From Cryobacterium cheniae (GTDB taxonomy: Bacteria; Actinomycetota; Actinomycetes; Actinomycetales; Microbacteriaceae): a stretch of DNA of 37,344 nucleotides. Each line of letters begins with the position of its first letter. Positions within the stretch are counted from its first letter, which is position 1. Of this stretch, positions 1 through 7,512 are shown in pieces. The translations under genes and the position numbers were made by a program. The notes below the pieces were generated by a model. That model saw nothing but the letters and a program-made list of their open reading frames with translations, searched no databases and was not told the DNA's origin. The DNA lies in contig NZ_SOGN01000003.1 of the NCBI RefSeq assembly GCF_004403395.1, forward strand, positions 1-37,344, in the 5' to 3' direction.

Positions 1-1
1 C

Positions 2-283
2 CCGGTCGCCGAGCTGCTCGCGGGCATGTGCCGGGCCGCGGGCGTGCCGACGCCGGCCTGGCGGGTGCCGGCCGGGGTCGCCCGCGGCGCGGGGGCACTG
101 ATCGAGGTGGCCTGGCGCATCCGCCCGGGTGTGGACGAGCCGCCGATGACCCGGTTCCTGGCCGAGCAGCTCTCGACCGCGCACTGGTTCGACCAGCGCC
201 GCACCCGGTCCGAGCTGTGCTGGACGCCCGCGGTGAGCCTCGACGAGGGCTTCCGGCGGCTGGCCGCGTCGTACGACCGGTAG
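2..283 (+). CDS. NAD-dependent epimerase/dehydratase-like protein, C-terminal fragment
   Basis: The frame is open from the window edge and ends in TAG at 281-283, so only the last 93 residues are visible. The fragment starts PVAELLAGMC, contains VPTPAWRVPAGVARGAGALIE and ends in a segment (ELCWTPAVSLDEGFRRLAASYDR) typical of the C-terminus of extended short-chain dehydrogenases of the sugar-epimerase/3-beta-HSD type, where a 'LGW.P..sl.eGl' helix closes the fold. The Rossmann and YxxxK motifs would lie upstream of the window. The family is inferred from this tail alone; substrate unknown. Confidence 0.6.
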   Translation, partial: PVAELLAGMCRAAGVPTPAWRVPAGVARGAGALIEVAWRIRPGVDEPPMTRFLAEQLSTAHWFDQRRTRSELCWTPAVSLDEGFRRLAASYDR

Positions 284-301
284 CCGACTCTCGCCGTTTC
301 T

Positions 302-335
302 GCCGAGAATCGCCCTTCTGCCGGCGAGTCTCGGC
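302..335. repeat. imperfect hairpin between SDR and GntR genes
   Basis: The arms GCCGAGAATCGCC (302-314) and GGCGAGTCTCGGC (323-335) pair with one mismatch around an 8-nt loop. The word CGACTCTCGCC occurs on either side (about 285-294 and 344-354). The element lies between two convergent genes and may act as a terminator, or it may be a copy of a dispersed palindrome. Confidence 0.5.
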
Positions 336-370
336 GCAAACTGCGACTCTCGCCAGGGGGGAACAGCTTC

Positions 371-733
371 CTACGAACGGATGCCCAGGGCCGCCCGCAC
401 GATCGCCAGCGCCTCCTCCGCGGGCAGCCCGAGTACCCGCATCCGTTCGGCGTAGGCGACCGCGGCCAGCTGCGCCTGCTTGCGCGTGGCATCCCCCGTT
501 GCGGCGATGAAGGAGCCGAGCCTGCCGCGGGTCTCGATCACCTCATCCCGCTCCAGCTCCCGGTAGGCCCGCGCGACAGTGTTCGGCGCCAGGCCGAGGT
601 CCTCGGCGAGCCGGCGCACGGTGGGCAGCCTGTCGCCCGGGGACATTACGCCGGCTCGAACGCCCTCGACCACCTGCACCCGCAACTGCTCGTACGGCGC
701 GGTGGGCGAGTGCTGGTCGATCACGATATCCAT
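371..733 (-). CDS. GntR family transcriptional regulator, short YtrA-type
   Basis: A 120-residue repressor-type protein with an N-terminal winged helix-turn-helix (YEQLRVQVVEGVRAGVMSPGDRLPTVRRLAEDLGLAPNTVARAYRELERDEVIETR) and only about 50 residues after it. That layout is the YtrA subfamily of GntR, which lacks a large effector domain. YtrA-type regulators commonly control ABC transporter genes, and this one is transcribed away from a FetB-like permease at 914. I chose the ATG at 733 because AAAGGA lies 8 nt upstream; an in-frame ATG at 742 is the alternative. The effector cannot be read from the sequence. Confidence 0.85.
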   Translation of the reverse strand: MDIVIDQHSPTAPYEQLRVQVVEGVRAGVMSPGDRLPTVRRLAEDLGLAPNTVARAYRELERDEVIETRGRLGSFIAATGDATRKQAQLAAVAYAERMRVLGLPAEEALAIVRAALGIRS

Positions 734-786
734 GCGAGGCATCCTTTGTCTGCGTCACGTACCAAGGTAGCGGCGCCCCGCTCGTC

Positions 787-847
787 CGCGAAAGCGGGTG
801 AATCGTCGTTATGGTTCACGCAAACCGACGATTCACCCGCTCTCGCG
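787..847. repeat. 22-bp inverted repeat in the gntR-fetB divergent region
   Basis: The arms at 787-808 and 826-847 are 22 nt each with a single mismatch (GAAAG against GAGAG) around a 17-nt loop. The inner 15 bp (GCGGGTGAATCGTCG and its complement) are perfect. The element lies 54 bp upstream of the FetB -10 hexamer. It could be a regulator site, a cruciform, or a dispersed palindromic repeat. Confidence 0.75.
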
Positions 848-901
848 AACGGATGCGCGGGCCGAACGGATGCGGCGGGCCGAACGGGCGCGGCGGCTCG
901 C

Positions 902-907
902 TAGGCT
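902..907 (+). promoter_or_regulatory. -10 hexamer TAGGCT of leaderless fetB-like gene
   Basis: TAGGCT followed by exactly 6 nt (cgacac) and then the GTG start at 914. There is no room for a Shine-Dalgarno, which indicates transcription starting at or very near the start codon. Confidence 0.65.
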
Positions 908-913
908 CGACAC

Positions 914-1687
914 GTGACCTGGCCAAGCGACCTCCCCGCCCAGCTGGCCGGACTGGCGCCGACCCTGCTGGGGATCGCGCTGCTGATCGCGATCGTCACG
1001 CTGGTGCTGCGCGGCTACCGGGTACCGCATCCGTTCGCGCCGGCGCTCGCCGTGCTGCGCGGAGCCCTGCAGCTCGCCGCGATCAGCCTGATCCTCAGTG
1101 GCATCATCTCCGACCCGTTCTGGGTCGGCGTGGGCCTCGCGGTCATGTTCGCCGCGGCGGTCGGCACGGTCACCCGTCGGATCGGCGCCACCCGGCTGCA
1201 CGCAGCCGGGGTGGCCGCCTCGATGGGCCTCGGGGTCCTGGTCACCCTCCTCGTGGTCTTCGGCACCGGCGCACTGGAGTTCACACCGCGCTACGTGCTG
1301 TCGTTCGGCGGCATCATCATCGGCAACGCCATGTCGATCGCCACCCTTTCCGGCCGACGCTTCACCGAGGGCGTCACCGAGCACTGGGAGGAGGTCGAGG
1401 GCTGGCTGGCCCTCGGCGCCACCCCGCGCCAGTCCACCCGGGAACTGGCCCGCCGCGCGGTGTACTTCGCCCTGATCCCCTCGACCGACCAGACGAAGAC
1501 CACCGGGCTGGTCACCCTGCCCGGGGCCTTCGTGGGCGCCATTTTCGGTGGAGCCTCGCCGCTCGAGGCGGGGCGGTTCCAGATCGTGGTGCTCGCCGGC
1601 ATCCTCTGCGCCGGATCGATCGCGGCGGTCGCCCTGATCCACCTGCTCGCCCCCGTGACTCGCCGCCCGGCCCCGGTCCCCGGCTAG
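914..1687 (+). CDS. UPF0014/FetB-family ABC transporter permease
   Basis: A 257-residue integral membrane protein with about seven hydrophobic segments. The region DQTKTTGLVTLPGAFVG near residues 195-211 with the following GGASP is the signature of the UPF0014 family, whose E. coli member FetB works with the ATPase FetA in iron export. The segment GIIIGNAMSIATLSGRR is also typical. No ATPase gene accompanies it here, so the partner must be encoded elsewhere or be a shared ATPase. The GTG start follows a TAGGCT hexamer at 6 nt (leaderless). Divergent from a YtrA-type GntR regulator that could control it. Metal specificity is inferred from the family only. Confidence 0.85.
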   Translation: MTWPSDLPAQLAGLAPTLLGIALLIAIVTLVLRGYRVPHPFAPALAVLRGALQLAAISLILSGIISDPFWVGVGLAVMFAAAVGTVTRRIGATRLHAAGVAASMGLGVLVTLLVVFGTGALEFTPRYVLSFGGIIIGNAMSIATLSGRRFTEGVTEHWEEVEGWLALGATPRQSTRELARRAVYFALIPSTDQTKTTGLVTLPGAFVGAIFGGASPLEAGRFQIVVLAGILCAGSIAAVALIHLLAPVTRRPAPVPG

Positions 1688-1726
1688 CGGCACGCACCGC
1701 CGAACCCGCACCGAACCCGCGCCGAA

Positions 1727-1775
1727 CCGTGAGTTTCGCCCCCGTTTTTTCGTTTTTCCGGGGCGTTTCTCACGG
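1727..1775. terminator. hairpin with T-rich loop between convergent genes
   Basis: CCGTGAG-TTT-CGCCCC (1727-1742) faces GGGGCG-TTT-CTCACGG (1760-1775): two perfect stems of 7 and 6 bp separated by a symmetric TTT/TTT internal loop, with T6CGT5 in the apical loop. It sits 40 bp after the permease stop and 42 bp before the end of the convergent gene, so a bidirectional terminator is likely. Three copies of CTCGGCGGGT follow at 1776-1806. Confidence 0.55.
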
Positions 1776-1816
1776 CTCGGCGGGTCTCGGCGGGTCTCGG
1801 CGGGGTCGTGGCGCCG

Positions 1817-2290
1817 CTAGTGCGGCACAAAGAACTCGGCGAGGATCAGCACCGCGGCGAGCAGCAGTGTTCCCGCCGCCATGAGCAGAAGCGGCCAGCC
1901 ACGGATGCCGCGGAGCCGCAACCCGCCGACCGCCACCAGGGCCAGCAGCACGGTGGCCGTGATCATGCCGATCAGCGTCGCGGTGCCGGTGCCGGTGCCG
2001 ATGTCGAATCCGAGGGCGAGCAGGACCAGCACGGTCAGCAGTGGCACGAACGCCGCGGAGATCAGGGGGCGCTGATTCGGAAGTGGTTGCGCACGTGCGT
2101 CCAGCCGATCTCGGTGTCGCCGATCGAACAGGCGAAGACGCGGGTGGCGTAGTACACGAGGTTGGTGATCATGACGATGATGGTCAAGGCGGAGCTGGTG
2201 CCGAGCCCGATCAGGGTGCTGGCGGCCACGAGCAGGCCGTGGGCACCCGCGCTGATGCGTTCGGCGCCGGCCGGGCCGATTTCGCTGGGA
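1817..2290 (-). pseudogene. frameshifted small membrane protein gene
   Basis: Two adjacent reading frames look like halves of one protein of about 150 residues. The upstream half (about 2290-2062) reads ISAGAHGLLVAASTLIGLG...VRNHFRISAP and stops at TGA 2064-2062. The other frame continues without a break as LISAAFVPLLTVLVLLALG and runs to 1817 with two further membrane segments. One extra C in the CCCCC run at 2069-2065 would join them. The first half also has no ATG, GTG or TTG at a sensible place, so the 5' end may be damaged too. The second half could be made alone from GTG at 2047 (76 residues). This is either a decaying gene or a homopolymer sequencing error. Family not recognised; no function assigned. 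Confidence 0.6.
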
Positions 2291-2302
2291 GCCTGACGGC
2301 TT

Positions 2303-2320
2303 TGGGGGAGACCACCCCCA
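2303..2320 (-). terminator. possible terminator hairpin after the lrp-like gene
   Basis: On the minus strand TGGGGG-TGGTCT-CCCCCA forms a 6-bp stem 44 nt downstream of the Lrp stop codon. There is no T-tract, so the assignment is weak. Confidence 0.3.
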
Positions 2321-2363
2321 CAGCGTTGCGGGGGTCGCGGCCGAGCGAGAGGGCGGCCCGCGG

Positions 2364-2801
2364 CTACTCGGCGGTGCGGTGGATCAGCCGGGAGAGCACG
2401 ATCGCGCTGCGGGTGTGGTCCACATTGGGCGCCAGACGCACCTTCTCCAGCGCCGCCTCGAGGCCGGGGATGTCCCGCGCCCGGATGTGCACGATGGCGT
2501 CGGCGCTGCCCGTGACGGTGCCGGCGTCCACGACCTCCGGCACGCCGGACAGGATGCGGAGCAGCTCTTCGGGCGCCACGGTGCCGCGACAGAACAGCTC
2601 GACGTAGGCCTCGGTGCTCATGCCGTCGATGGCCGGGTCCACCTGGATGGTGAAAGCGCGGATGACGCGGTCGGCCACGAGCCGGTCGACCCGGCGTTTG
2701 ACGGCCGACGCGGACAGCCCGACCACCGAGCCGATATCGCCGTAGCCCGCCCGGGCGTTCTGGCGAAGCAGGTCGAGAATGCCGCGGTCGAGGTTGTCCA
2801 T
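2364..2801 (-). CDS. Lrp/AsnC family transcriptional regulator
   Basis: A 145-residue protein of normal Lrp/AsnC length. It has an N-terminal helix-turn-helix (MDNLDRGILDLLRQNARAGYGDIGSVVGLSASAVKRRVDRL) and a C-terminal RAM/ACT-like effector domain (about residues 65-140, including the GSADAIVHIRARD segment). It is transcribed divergently from the arginine/ornithine catabolic pair at 3150-5293; Lrp-type proteins beside such genes usually sense the amino acid and act locally. The start has TAGACT 6 nt upstream (2808-2813), so it is probably leaderless. The effector (arginine or ornithine) is inferred from the neighbours. Confidence 0.9.
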   Translation of the reverse strand: MDNLDRGILDLLRQNARAGYGDIGSVVGLSASAVKRRVDRLVADRVIRAFTIQVDPAIDGMSTEAYVELFCRGTVAPEELLRILSGVPEVVDAGTVTGSADAIVHIRARDIPGLEAALEKVRLAPNVDHTRSAIVLSRLIHRTAE

Positions 2802-2807
2802 GCCGAG

Positions 2808-2813
2808 AGTCTA
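2808..2813 (-). promoter_or_regulatory. -10 hexamer TAGACT of leaderless lrp-like gene
   Basis: On the minus strand TAGACT is followed by 6 nt (ctcggc) and the ATG at 2801. Confidence 0.65.
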
Positions 2814-3149
2814 GGGGGCATCGTTGCGCTGGGCCACGCCTGAACGCAGAAAAACAGCGTGCGATAGCGGCAATCACTGGATAGCTGCGCGGTGGTGGGT
2901 CGGTGGTTCGGGCGGGCGCGGAGCATCCGTCGATGCCCGTAATGGCAGAAAGCTGCGCGGGCGGCCGCAAGCGCGCATGTTTTCGCCGCGTATTGGCGTG
3001 CACATCCGATTCGGCCTGTGTGAAACTAGGAAAGGCGTCTCTGCCCGGGTAATTCGTGCCGGCAGAGCTCTCGTGAGTGACCTGGTCCGCCATCCACCCC
3101 GCCAGCCGACCTCACCCGACGAGGCCGGACGGCCGCCGAAGGAGTCTCC
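2814..3149 (+). promoter_or_regulatory. 336-bp divergent control region of lrp-like and arginine genes
   Basis: No gene is visible here. It holds a direct repeat AGCTGCGCGG at 2882-2891 and 2950-2959, more A-rich sequence than its surroundings (for example AGAAAAACAG near 2848), and an inverted repeat CTCTGCC (3039-3045) / GGCAGAG (3061-3067). AAGGAG at 3139-3144 is the ribosome binding site of the gene at 3150. The repeats are candidates for Lrp-type binding, but no site is proven. Confidence 0.45.
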
Positions 3150-4028
3150 ATGTCGACCAACCTCACCGCCCCGAATCCGAACGAGCTCGTCTCGCCGGCC
3201 ACCCCCGAGCGCACGCCCGTCGCGCGTACCGTGCTGATGTGCAAGCCCGACTTCTTCACGGTCGTCTACCGCATCAACCCCTGGATGGACCCGGCCATCC
3301 CGACCGACACCGCGCTCGCCGTAGCCCAGTGGCAGACGCTCTACGACACCTACGTCGGCCTCGGCTTCGACGTGCGCCTGATCGACCCGGTCGACGGCCT
3401 GCCGGACATGGTCTACGCGGCCAACGGCGGCTTCGTCATCGACAACATCGCCTACGGCGCGGCCTTCACCTATGCCGAGCGCCAGCCGGAAGGGCCGGCC
3501 TACATGGACTGGTTCGGCGCCAACGGCTTCGACGTGCGCGTGCCGGCGGAGATCAACGAGGGCGAGGGCGACTTCCTGCTCGTGGGCGACGTGATCCTCG
3601 CGGGTACCGGGTTCCGCAGTGCCTCGAACAGCCATGAGGAGGTGGCGGCGATCTACGGCCGCCCGGTGATCACGCTCAACCTGATCAACCCCAGCTTCTA
3701 CCACCTCGACACGGCCATCGCCGTGCTCGACGGGTCGCCCGCCACGGGCAACGGCGAGATCGCCTACCTGCCGAGCGCGTTCGACGAGCCGAGCCTGGCC
3801 ATCCTGCGCGAGCGGTTCCCGGATGCCATCATCGTCACCGAGGAGGACGCGGCCATCCTCGGCCTCAACTCCTATTCCGACGGCTATAACGTGGTCATCG
3901 CCGAGCGGGCGAAGGACTTCGAGCGCCAGTTGCGCGCCCGCGGTTTCAACCCGATCGGGGTCGACCTGTCCGAGCTGCTGCTCGGTGGAGGAGGAGTGAA
4001 ATGCTGCACGCTGGAGCTGCGCCGATGA
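3150..4028 (+). CDS. arginine dihydrolase / dimethylargininase-like amidinotransferase-fold enzyme
   Basis: A 292-residue cytosolic enzyme of the guanidino-group-modifying superfamily (arginine deiminase, DDAH, arginine dihydrolase). Visible landmarks are KPDFF near the N-terminus, PDMVYAANGGFV (about 85-96), the catalytic histidine in PSFYHLDTAI (H185), and the catalytic cysteine in GGGGVKCC (C285 or C286) close to the C-terminus. Database names for such proteins are usually dimethylarginine dimethylaminohydrolase. However, Asn92 in the AANGG segment recalls the Asn that separates arginine dihydrolases and succinylarginine dihydrolase (ornithine plus 2 NH3 and CO2) from deiminases, and the next gene uses ornithine. 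Start fixed by AAGGAG 6 nt before the ATG. It overlaps the downstream gene. Confidence 0.8.
   Translation: MSTNLTAPNPNELVSPATPERTPVARTVLMCKPDFFTVVYRINPWMDPAIPTDTALAVAQWQTLYDTYVGLGFDVRLIDPVDGLPDMVYAANGGFVIDNIAYGAAFTYAERQPEGPAYMDWFGANGFDVRVPAEINEGEGDFLLVGDVILAGTGFRSASNSHEEVAAIYGRPVITLNLINPSFYHLDTAIAVLDGSPATGNGEIAYLPSAFDEPSLAILRERFPDAIIVTEEDAAILGLNSYSDGYNVVIAERAKDFERQLRARGFNPIGVDLSELLLGGGGVKCCTLELRR
3987..3996 (+). promoter_or_regulatory. strong internal ribosome binding site for rocD
   Basis: GGAGGAGGAG lies 4-6 nt before the ATG at 4001 and is written by the codons GGA GGA GGA GTG that encode the glycine run just before the catalytic cysteine of the upstream enzyme. GGA is otherwise uncommon here (GGC dominates), which suggests codon choice serves translation of the next gene. 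Confidence 0.6.
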
Positions 4029-5293
4029 CCGACCAGGCCACCGACCAGATGACCGATACGACCGGCGCACCGGCCGCCGCGCTCGGCCAGGCCGCATATA
4101 TCGCCCTGGAAGACGAGCACGCGGCCCACAATTACCACCCGTTGCCCGTGGTCGTCGCGTCCGGCGACGGCGCCTGGGTGACGGATGTCGACGGCCGCCG
4201 CTACCTGGACTGCCTGGCCGCGTACTCCGCGGTCAACTTCGGGCACTCCAACCCGCTCCTGCTGGACGCCGCCCGCGCGCAGCTGGGCCGCATCACGCTC
4301 ACCAGCCGCGCCTTCCACAACGACCAGCTCGGCCCGTTCGTGACCGCGCTCGCCGAGCTCTCCGGCAAGGACATGGTCCTGCCGATGAACACGGGCGCCG
4401 AAGCGGTCGAGTCCGGCATCAAGGTGGCCCGTGCCTGGGGCTACCGGGTCAAGGGCGTCGCCGACGGGATGGCCAACATCATCGTGGCCGGGGAGAACTT
4501 CCACGGCCGCACCACCACGATCATCAGCTTCTCCGACGACGAGTCGGCCCGCAAGGATTTCGGGCCGTTCACGCCCGGGTTCCGCACGGTCCCGTACGGG
4601 GACGCCGCGGCCCTCGAGGCCGCGATCGATGCGAACACGGTCGCCGTGCTGCTCGAGCCGATCCAGGGTGAGGCCGGCATCGTCGTGCCGCCGGCCGACT
4701 ACCTGCCGGCCGTGCGCGAGATCACGACCCGCCACAACGTGCTGTTCATCGCCGACGAGATCCAGTCCGGCCTCGGGCGCACGGGAGCGACCTTCGCCTG
4801 CGACCTGGTGGGCGTCGTTCCCGACCTCTACCTGCTCGGCAAGGCCCTCGGCGGCGGCATCGTGCCGGTCTCCGCTGTCGTCGGCAACCGGGACGTCCTC
4901 GGCGTGCTCCGCCCCGGCGAGCACGGCTCGACCTTCGGCGGCAACCCGCTGGCGGCGGCCGTCGGCCTCGCCGTGGTGAAGCTCCTGGCCACCGGCGAGC
5001 AGCAGGAGCGCGCCCGCATTCTCGGCGCCCGCCTGCACGACGGTCTGACCGGGTTGATCGGCCAAGGCGTCGTGGCCGTGCGCGGCGCCGGACTCTGGGC
5101 CGGCATCGACATCGACCCGAAGCTGGCCTCCGGCCGCGCGGTCTGCGAGGCCCTCCTGGCGCGCGGCGTGCTCGCGAAGGACACCCACGGCTTCACCATC
5201 CGACTGGCCCCGCCGATCGTGGTCTCCGAGGCTGACCTCGACTGGGCGGTGGAGCAGCTGGCCGCCGTTCTCGCGGAGCTCGCCGAAGCGTAG
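4001..5293 (+). CDS. rocD: ornithine aminotransferase (ornithine--oxo-acid transaminase)
   Basis: A class III PLP-dependent aminotransferase that moves the delta-amino group of ornithine to 2-oxoglutarate, giving glutamate-5-semialdehyde. Seen: NYHPLPVVVASGDGAWVTDVDGRRYLDCLAAYSAVNFGHSNP at the N-terminus, NTGAEAVESGIKVARAWGY, IADEIQSGLGRTG with the PLP-binding Asp, and the Schiff-base lysine in LLGKALGGGI. Length 430 residues is normal. It overlaps the upstream gene by 28 bp from the ATG at 4001, which has an excellent ribosome site; ATG at 4025 (ATGA overlap, 422 residues) is the alternative. Together the two genes would take arginine to glutamate semialdehyde. Confidence 0.93.
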   Translation: MLHAGAAPMTDQATDQMTDTTGAPAAALGQAAYIALEDEHAAHNYHPLPVVVASGDGAWVTDVDGRRYLDCLAAYSAVNFGHSNPLLLDAARAQLGRITLTSRAFHNDQLGPFVTALAELSGKDMVLPMNTGAEAVESGIKVARAWGYRVKGVADGMANIIVAGENFHGRTTTIISFSDDESARKDFGPFTPGFRTVPYGDAAALEAAIDANTVAVLLEPIQGEAGIVVPPADYLPAVREITTRHNVLFIADEIQSGLGRTGATFACDLVGVVPDLYLLGKALGGGIVPVSAVVGNRDVLGVLRPGEHGSTFGGNPLAAAVGLAVVKLLATGEQQERARILGARLHDGLTGLIGQGVVAVRGAGLWAGIDIDPKLASGRAVCEALLARGVLAKDTHGFTIRLAPPIVVSEADLDWAVEQLAAVLAELAEA

Positions 5294-5308
5294 GCGGGCA
5301 CCTCCGAG

Positions 5309-6568
5309 CTACCCGTCGACGGATGCCGCCACGGGCTGGGCGATGCGGCCGAGGCGTGCGAGCTGTGTGACGTGGCCCGGCTCGAGCTCCTCCAGGCTCT
5401 TCACGCCGAGCAGCCGCATGGTGCGGGACACCTGCTCGGAGAGGATCTGGACGGCCCGGTCGACGCCGGCCTCGCCTCCGGCCATCAGACCGTAGAGGTA
5501 GGCGCGGCCGACCAGGGTGAAACGGGCGCCGAGGGCGACGGAGGCGACGATGTCGGCACCGCTCATGATGCCGGTGTCCAGGTGCACCTCGTATGCGCTG
5601 CCCACTTCGCGCACGACCTGCGGCAGCAGGTGGAACGGGACCGGGGCGCGGTCGAGCTGGCGGCCGCCGTGGTTGGACAGGATGATGCCGTCCACGCCGA
5701 GGTCGGCGAGCGTGCGCGCATCCGCCAGGCTCTGCACGCCCTTGACGACGATCTTGCCGGGCCACTGCGCCTTGATCCAGGCCAGGTCCTCGAAGGTGAC
5801 GGTGGGGTCGAACATGGTGTCGAGATGATCGGCGACCGAGCCGCTCCAGCGGTCGATGCTGGCGAAGGCGAGCGGTTCGGTGGTGAGGAAGTTGATCCAC
5901 CACTCCGGCCGCGGCAGCGCGTTGAGGACCGTTCCGATGGTCAGGGCCGGCGGAATCGAGAAGCCGTTGCGCTGATCGCGCAGTCGCGCGCCGGCGATCG
6001 GAACGTCCACGGTCACCAGCAGGGTGTCGAAGCCGGCCTTCGCGGCCCGGTCGACCAGCGCCATCGACCGGTCGCGATCTTTCCACATGTACAGCTGGAA
6101 CCAGTTGCGCCCGTTCGGGTTCGCGGCCTTGACGTCCTCAATCGACGTGGTGCCCATGGTCGACAGGGAGAAGGGGATGCCGGCCCGGGCCGCCACGTGG
6201 GCGCCGGCGATCTCGCCCTCGGTCTGCATCATCCGGGTGAAACCGGTTGGGGCGATTCCGAAAGGCTGCGCCACCGGGGCCCCGAGTACGTCCCAGCCGG
6301 TGGAGACGGTGGACACGTCCCGCAGGATCGCCGGGTTGAACTCGATGTCCTCGAAGGCCTGGCGGGCGCGCCCCAGCGAAAGCTCGGCCTCGGCGGCGCC
6401 GTCGGTGTAGTCGAATGCCGCCTTGGGAGTGCGCCTCTTGGCGATGGCGCGCAGGTCGTAGATGGTGTGCGCGCTCTCGAGCCGGCGCTTCTTCGCGTTC
6501 AGCTCGGGGGTCTTGAAGTGCAGCAGCGGGGCAAGGTCACTGATCTTCGGGATGCGTCGTTGAACCAT
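5309..6568 (-). CDS. lldD: FMN-dependent L-lactate dehydrogenase / alpha-hydroxy-acid dehydrogenase
   Basis: A 419-residue flavoprotein of the (S)-2-hydroxy-acid oxidase family. Motifs: [19 protein letters not shown] near the N-terminus, [40 protein letters not shown], the lysine in [10 protein letters not shown], and the catalytic histidine/arginine motif SNHGGRQLD, followed by the phosphate-binding region around VGRAYLYG. It probably oxidises L-lactate to pyruvate at the membrane and feeds electrons to the respiratory chain. The ATG at 6568 matches the usual N-terminus and has AAGGACC upstream. It lies 17 bp after its likely regulator on the same strand and converges with rocD (15-bp gap). 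Other hydroxy acids (mandelate, glycolate) cannot be excluded. Confidence 0.88.
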   Translation of the reverse strand: MVQRRIPKISDLAPLLHFKTPELNAKKRRLESAHTIYDLRAIAKRRTPKAAFDYTDGAAEAELSLGRARQAFEDIEFNPAILRDVSTVSTGWDVLGAPVAQPFGIAPTGFTRMMQTEGEIAGAHVAARAGIPFSLSTMGTTSIEDVKAANPNGRNWFQLYMWKDRDRSMALVDRAAKAGFDTLLVTVDVPIAGARLRDQRNGFSIPPALTIGTVLNALPRPEWWINFLTTEPLAFASIDRWSGSVADHLDTMFDPTVTFEDLAWIKAQWPGKIVVKGVQSLADARTLADLGVDGIILSNHGGRQLDRAPVPFHLLPQVVREVGSAYEVHLDTGIMSGADIVASVALGARFTLVGRAYLYGLMAGGEAGVDRAVQILSEQVSRTMRLLGVKSLEELEPGHVTQLARLGRIAQPVAASVDG

Positions 6569-6585
6569 GGTCGAAGGGTCCTTTT

Positions 6586-7386
6586 CTATCGGGCCACCGA
6601 GTGCCCGTCGGCATCCGTATGGTCGTCGGCGAGGCGTTCGGGACGGTGGTTGGCGAGGTGGGTCTCGGCGTAATAGCCCGCGATGTGGGAGTGCACGAGG
6701 GTGCGGGCGGCCTGGGAATCGCCGGCCTCGATCGCGGCGACGATCGCGCGGTGCTCGGCGCGGAGCCGGGCGGAGGTGACGGGCCACGAGGCGAGGCTCG
6801 TCGCGCCCGCCCGAACGTACCCCTCGATGGCACTGCGCAAACCCGCCATCGTGGCGGTGACGACCTGGTTTCCTGTCGCGGCCGCCAGAGACAGGTGGAA
6901 CTGGGCGTCGAGGGCGAGGAACTCCACCTCGGTCAGCGCGGGGGAGTCCATCGCGTCGAGCAGCAGCACGGCTGTCGACAGGTCGGGGTGCAGGGAGGCG
7001 TTGGCGTCCATGGTCGAACTGGCCAGGGCGGATGCCTCCGCCAGCTCGGTCACGACCGACGCCTCGAGCGCGAGCCGGGTCTTGACCACGTCGGCGACCG
7101 GGAACCCCTGCGCCGCAACCTGCAGACGCATCAGCGCCGACATGCCGCCGCCGGGCAGGGCCACGATGATCGCGCCCGACGTGGGCCCCGACCCCGCGGA
7201 GGTGCGGAGCAGCCCGAGCACCTCGAGAACCCGGATGGCCTCACGCACGCTGGAGCGTCCGACGCCCAGCGAGGCGGCGAGGGCCCGCTCGGGAGGGAGG
7301 TGGTCGCCCGGACGCAGCCGCCCGCTGAGAAGATCCAGCTCGATGCTCTGCAGCACGACTTCCCAGGCACGGCGGTCGATACTCAC
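6586..7386 (-). CDS. FadR-subfamily GntR regulator, probable lactate regulator
   Basis: A 266-residue GntR protein: winged HTH at the N-terminus ([42 protein letters not shown]) and an all-helical FCD-type C-terminal domain with the metal-binding D/H pattern ([16 protein letters not shown]; later [13 protein letters not shown] and HIAGYY). It directly precedes the lactate dehydrogenase gene, like LldR/LutR proteins of other bacteria. I chose GTG at 7386 because GAGGAGGAG lies just upstream; an ATG at 7449 would be inside the operator. A palindrome matching the LldR-type half-site TNGTNNNACNA is at 7434-7448, so autoregulation is likely. Confidence 0.88.
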   Translation of the reverse strand: MSIDRRAWEVVLQSIELDLLSGRLRPGDHLPPERALAASLGVGRSSVREAIRVLEVLGLLRTSAGSGPTSGAIIVALPGGGMSALMRLQVAAQGFPVADVVKTRLALEASVVTELAEASALASSTMDANASLHPDLSTAVLLLDAMDSPALTEVEFLALDAQFHLSLAAATGNQVVTATMAGLRSAIEGYVRAGATSLASWPVTSARLRAEHRAIVAAIEAGDSQAARTLVHSHIAGYYAETHLANHRPERLADDHTDADGHSVAR

Positions 7387-7433
7387 GAGCTCCTCCTCGA
7401 CGTTGGGGTGGAATTGGCGGGGTGTGCGGGTGC

Positions 7434-7448
7434 TGTGGTCTGACCACA
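7434..7448. promoter_or_regulatory. FadR/LldR-type operator
   Basis: TGTGGTCTGACCACA is a perfect 7+1+7 palindrome containing TGGTCTGACCA, which fits TNGTNNNACNA, the core reported for FadR-type lactate regulators. It lies 48 bp before the regulator-lldD transcription unit. Confidence 0.7.
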
Positions 7449-7512
7449 TGCTACAGGGGAGGGCGGCTTCCGCGGCAGAAACTTTCGACGTGATCCCGGG
7501 GGCGGGGGCAGC

